A DNA stretch of 43,805 bases from an uncultured Selenomonadales bacterium (GTDB taxonomy: Bacteria; Bacillota; Negativicutes; Selenomonadales; Selenomonadaceae), in NCBI GenBank assembly GCA_946408355.1, contig CAMJRX010000020.1, positions 1-43,805 of the forward strand. The letters are read 5' to 3'. This document shows positions 43,198 through 43,805 of this stretch, in pieces. The position numbers were made by a program, and so were the translations under genes. Positions within the stretch are counted from its first letter, which is position 1, and each line of letters opens with the position of its first letter. The notes beneath the pieces were generated by a model, which made no database searches, was not told the origin of the DNA, and was given only the letters and a program-made list of their open reading frames with translations.

Positions 43198-43343
43198 AAT
43201 TTTAAATGCGGTGCGTTAACAAAGGCAAATTCTGTTCAGAGTGTGGAAAGCCTAAACCCGTTAGCGACGAATGGAAATGTCCCGATTGCGACGCAGTCAA
43301 CAAGGGCAGATTTTGTTCTGAATGCGGCAAGCCTAAGAATTAA
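43198..43343 (+). pseudogene. Two stranded zinc-ribbon units beyond the stop codon
   Basis: After the TAA of the SPFH gene the same frame continues NFKCGA; one base is then missing (about 43212), and the next frame encodes VNKGKFCSECGKPKPVSDEW and KCPDCDAVNKGRFCSECGKP ending KN and TAA at 43341-43343. The gene once had at least five ribbon units. A change in the linker between units 3 and 4 made the stop. Confidence 0.75.
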
Positions 43344-43360
43344 TTGAGTTTAAAGCAAGC

Positions 43361-43390
43361 AAAAAGCCCTCGTCGATTTTGACGGGGGCT
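43361..43390 (-). terminator. Terminator after rpsI
   Basis: On the minus strand AGCCCCCGTC and GACGAGGGCT form a 10-bp stem with a 6-base loop, followed by five T. Confidence 0.85.
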
Positions 43391-43404
43391 GAAATATTTT
43401 CTGA

Positions 43405-43797
43405 TTAACGTTTTGAGAATTGGGACGCCTTACGAGCTTTCTTGAGTCCGTATTTGCGACGTTCCTTTTCACGCGGGTCACGAGTTACGAAACCCGCTTT
43501 TTTAAGTGCAGGACGCAAGTCGGCGTCGAGTTCCATAAGTGCGCGGGTAATGCCGTGACGAATTGCTCCCGCTTGACCTGTGGTGCCGCCGCCTTTAACG
43601 TTGGCTATCACGTCGTATTTATCGTTCATTTCGGTGAGGACGAGCGGTTGACGAACAATCAGTTCCAAAGTCTTCAAGCCGAAATATTCTTCCATTGCGC
43701 GATTATTAATCGTAACTTTGCCGTCGCCCGGAACTAAGCGGACGCGGGCAACTGAACTTTTGCGGCGACCGGTGCCGTAGTAGCTTACTTGTGCCAT
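43405..43797 (-). CDS. rpsI: 30S ribosomal protein S9
   Basis: The 130-residue protein is full length for S9: [20 protein letters not shown] at the start, [20 protein letters not shown] in the middle and the basic tail ending ASQFSKR, which reaches the ribosomal P site. ATG 43797 is eight bases from the window edge. rplM is usually just upstream, outside the window. Confidence 0.97.
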   Translation of the reverse strand: MAQVSYYGTGRRKSSVARVRLVPGDGKVTINNRAMEEYFGLKTLELIVRQPLVLTEMNDKYDVIANVKGGGTTGQAGAIRHGITRALMELDADLRPALKKAGFVTRDPREKERRKYGLKKARKASQFSKR

Positions 43798-43805
43798 AAT
43801 GTCAT

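Overview
The window looks like a chromosomal segment of a diderm Firmicute of the Negativicutes type. A Firmicutes-style housekeeping set (RNase M5, MutS2, PcrA, LCP protein, DapB, RtcB, MqnC) sits beside outer-membrane lipopolysaccharide genes (a Kdo-transferase/LpxK fusion and an MsbA-like exporter). No tRNA, rRNA, CRISPR array, transposase or integrase was seen. TTG starts are frequent, and TAA, TAG and TGA all serve as ordinary stops.

Layout. 1-1250: decayed Tad-pilus genes (CpaB-like, TadE/G-like). 1250-2430: an orphan UxaA-type SAF protein with a repeated leader, then a candidate small RNA with a strong promoter and terminator. 2431-8037 (minus strand): a tight operon dapB - flavodoxin lipoprotein - DUF4405 membrane protein - NeuD-like acyltransferase - acyl carrier protein - MmeI-like type IIG restriction-modification enzyme, the last interrupted by a UGA at an expected Trp. 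8175-10276 (plus): mqnC and a repeat-bearing membrane protein. 10298-15343 (minus): small membrane protein, nrdG, aspS, rtcB and a two-gene insert. 15477-20830 (plus): rnmV, rsmA, a mutS2 fragment, a decayed transglutaminase-like gene and intact mutS2. 20863-24030 (minus): LCP protein, an MsrA-like protein without its catalytic residues, and a decayed AAA-ATPase cluster. 24192-27796 (plus): TPR protein and the WaaA-LpxK fusion. 27839-34974 (minus): pcrA, MsbA-like exporter, marR, an acetyltransferase with a 12-G tract, and serS. 35266-43197 (plus): two ~1000-residue TadE/G-like surface proteins and an SPFH zinc-ribbon protein. rpsI closes the window.

The most unusual pattern is recurrent. At rtcB, mutS2, marR and serS, extra DNA lies directly upstream of an intact core gene, and a diverged second copy of that gene's 5' end or leader lies on the far side of the extra DNA. 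A smaller version is seen at the TPR gene and possibly at the UxaA leader. Cargo ranges from a ~75-bp module to one or two genes. Frameshifts and nonsense codons are confined to accessory genes while core genes are intact, which argues for real gene decay rather than uniform sequencing error. The acetyltransferase at 32476-33488 looks like a slipped-strand phase-variable gene.
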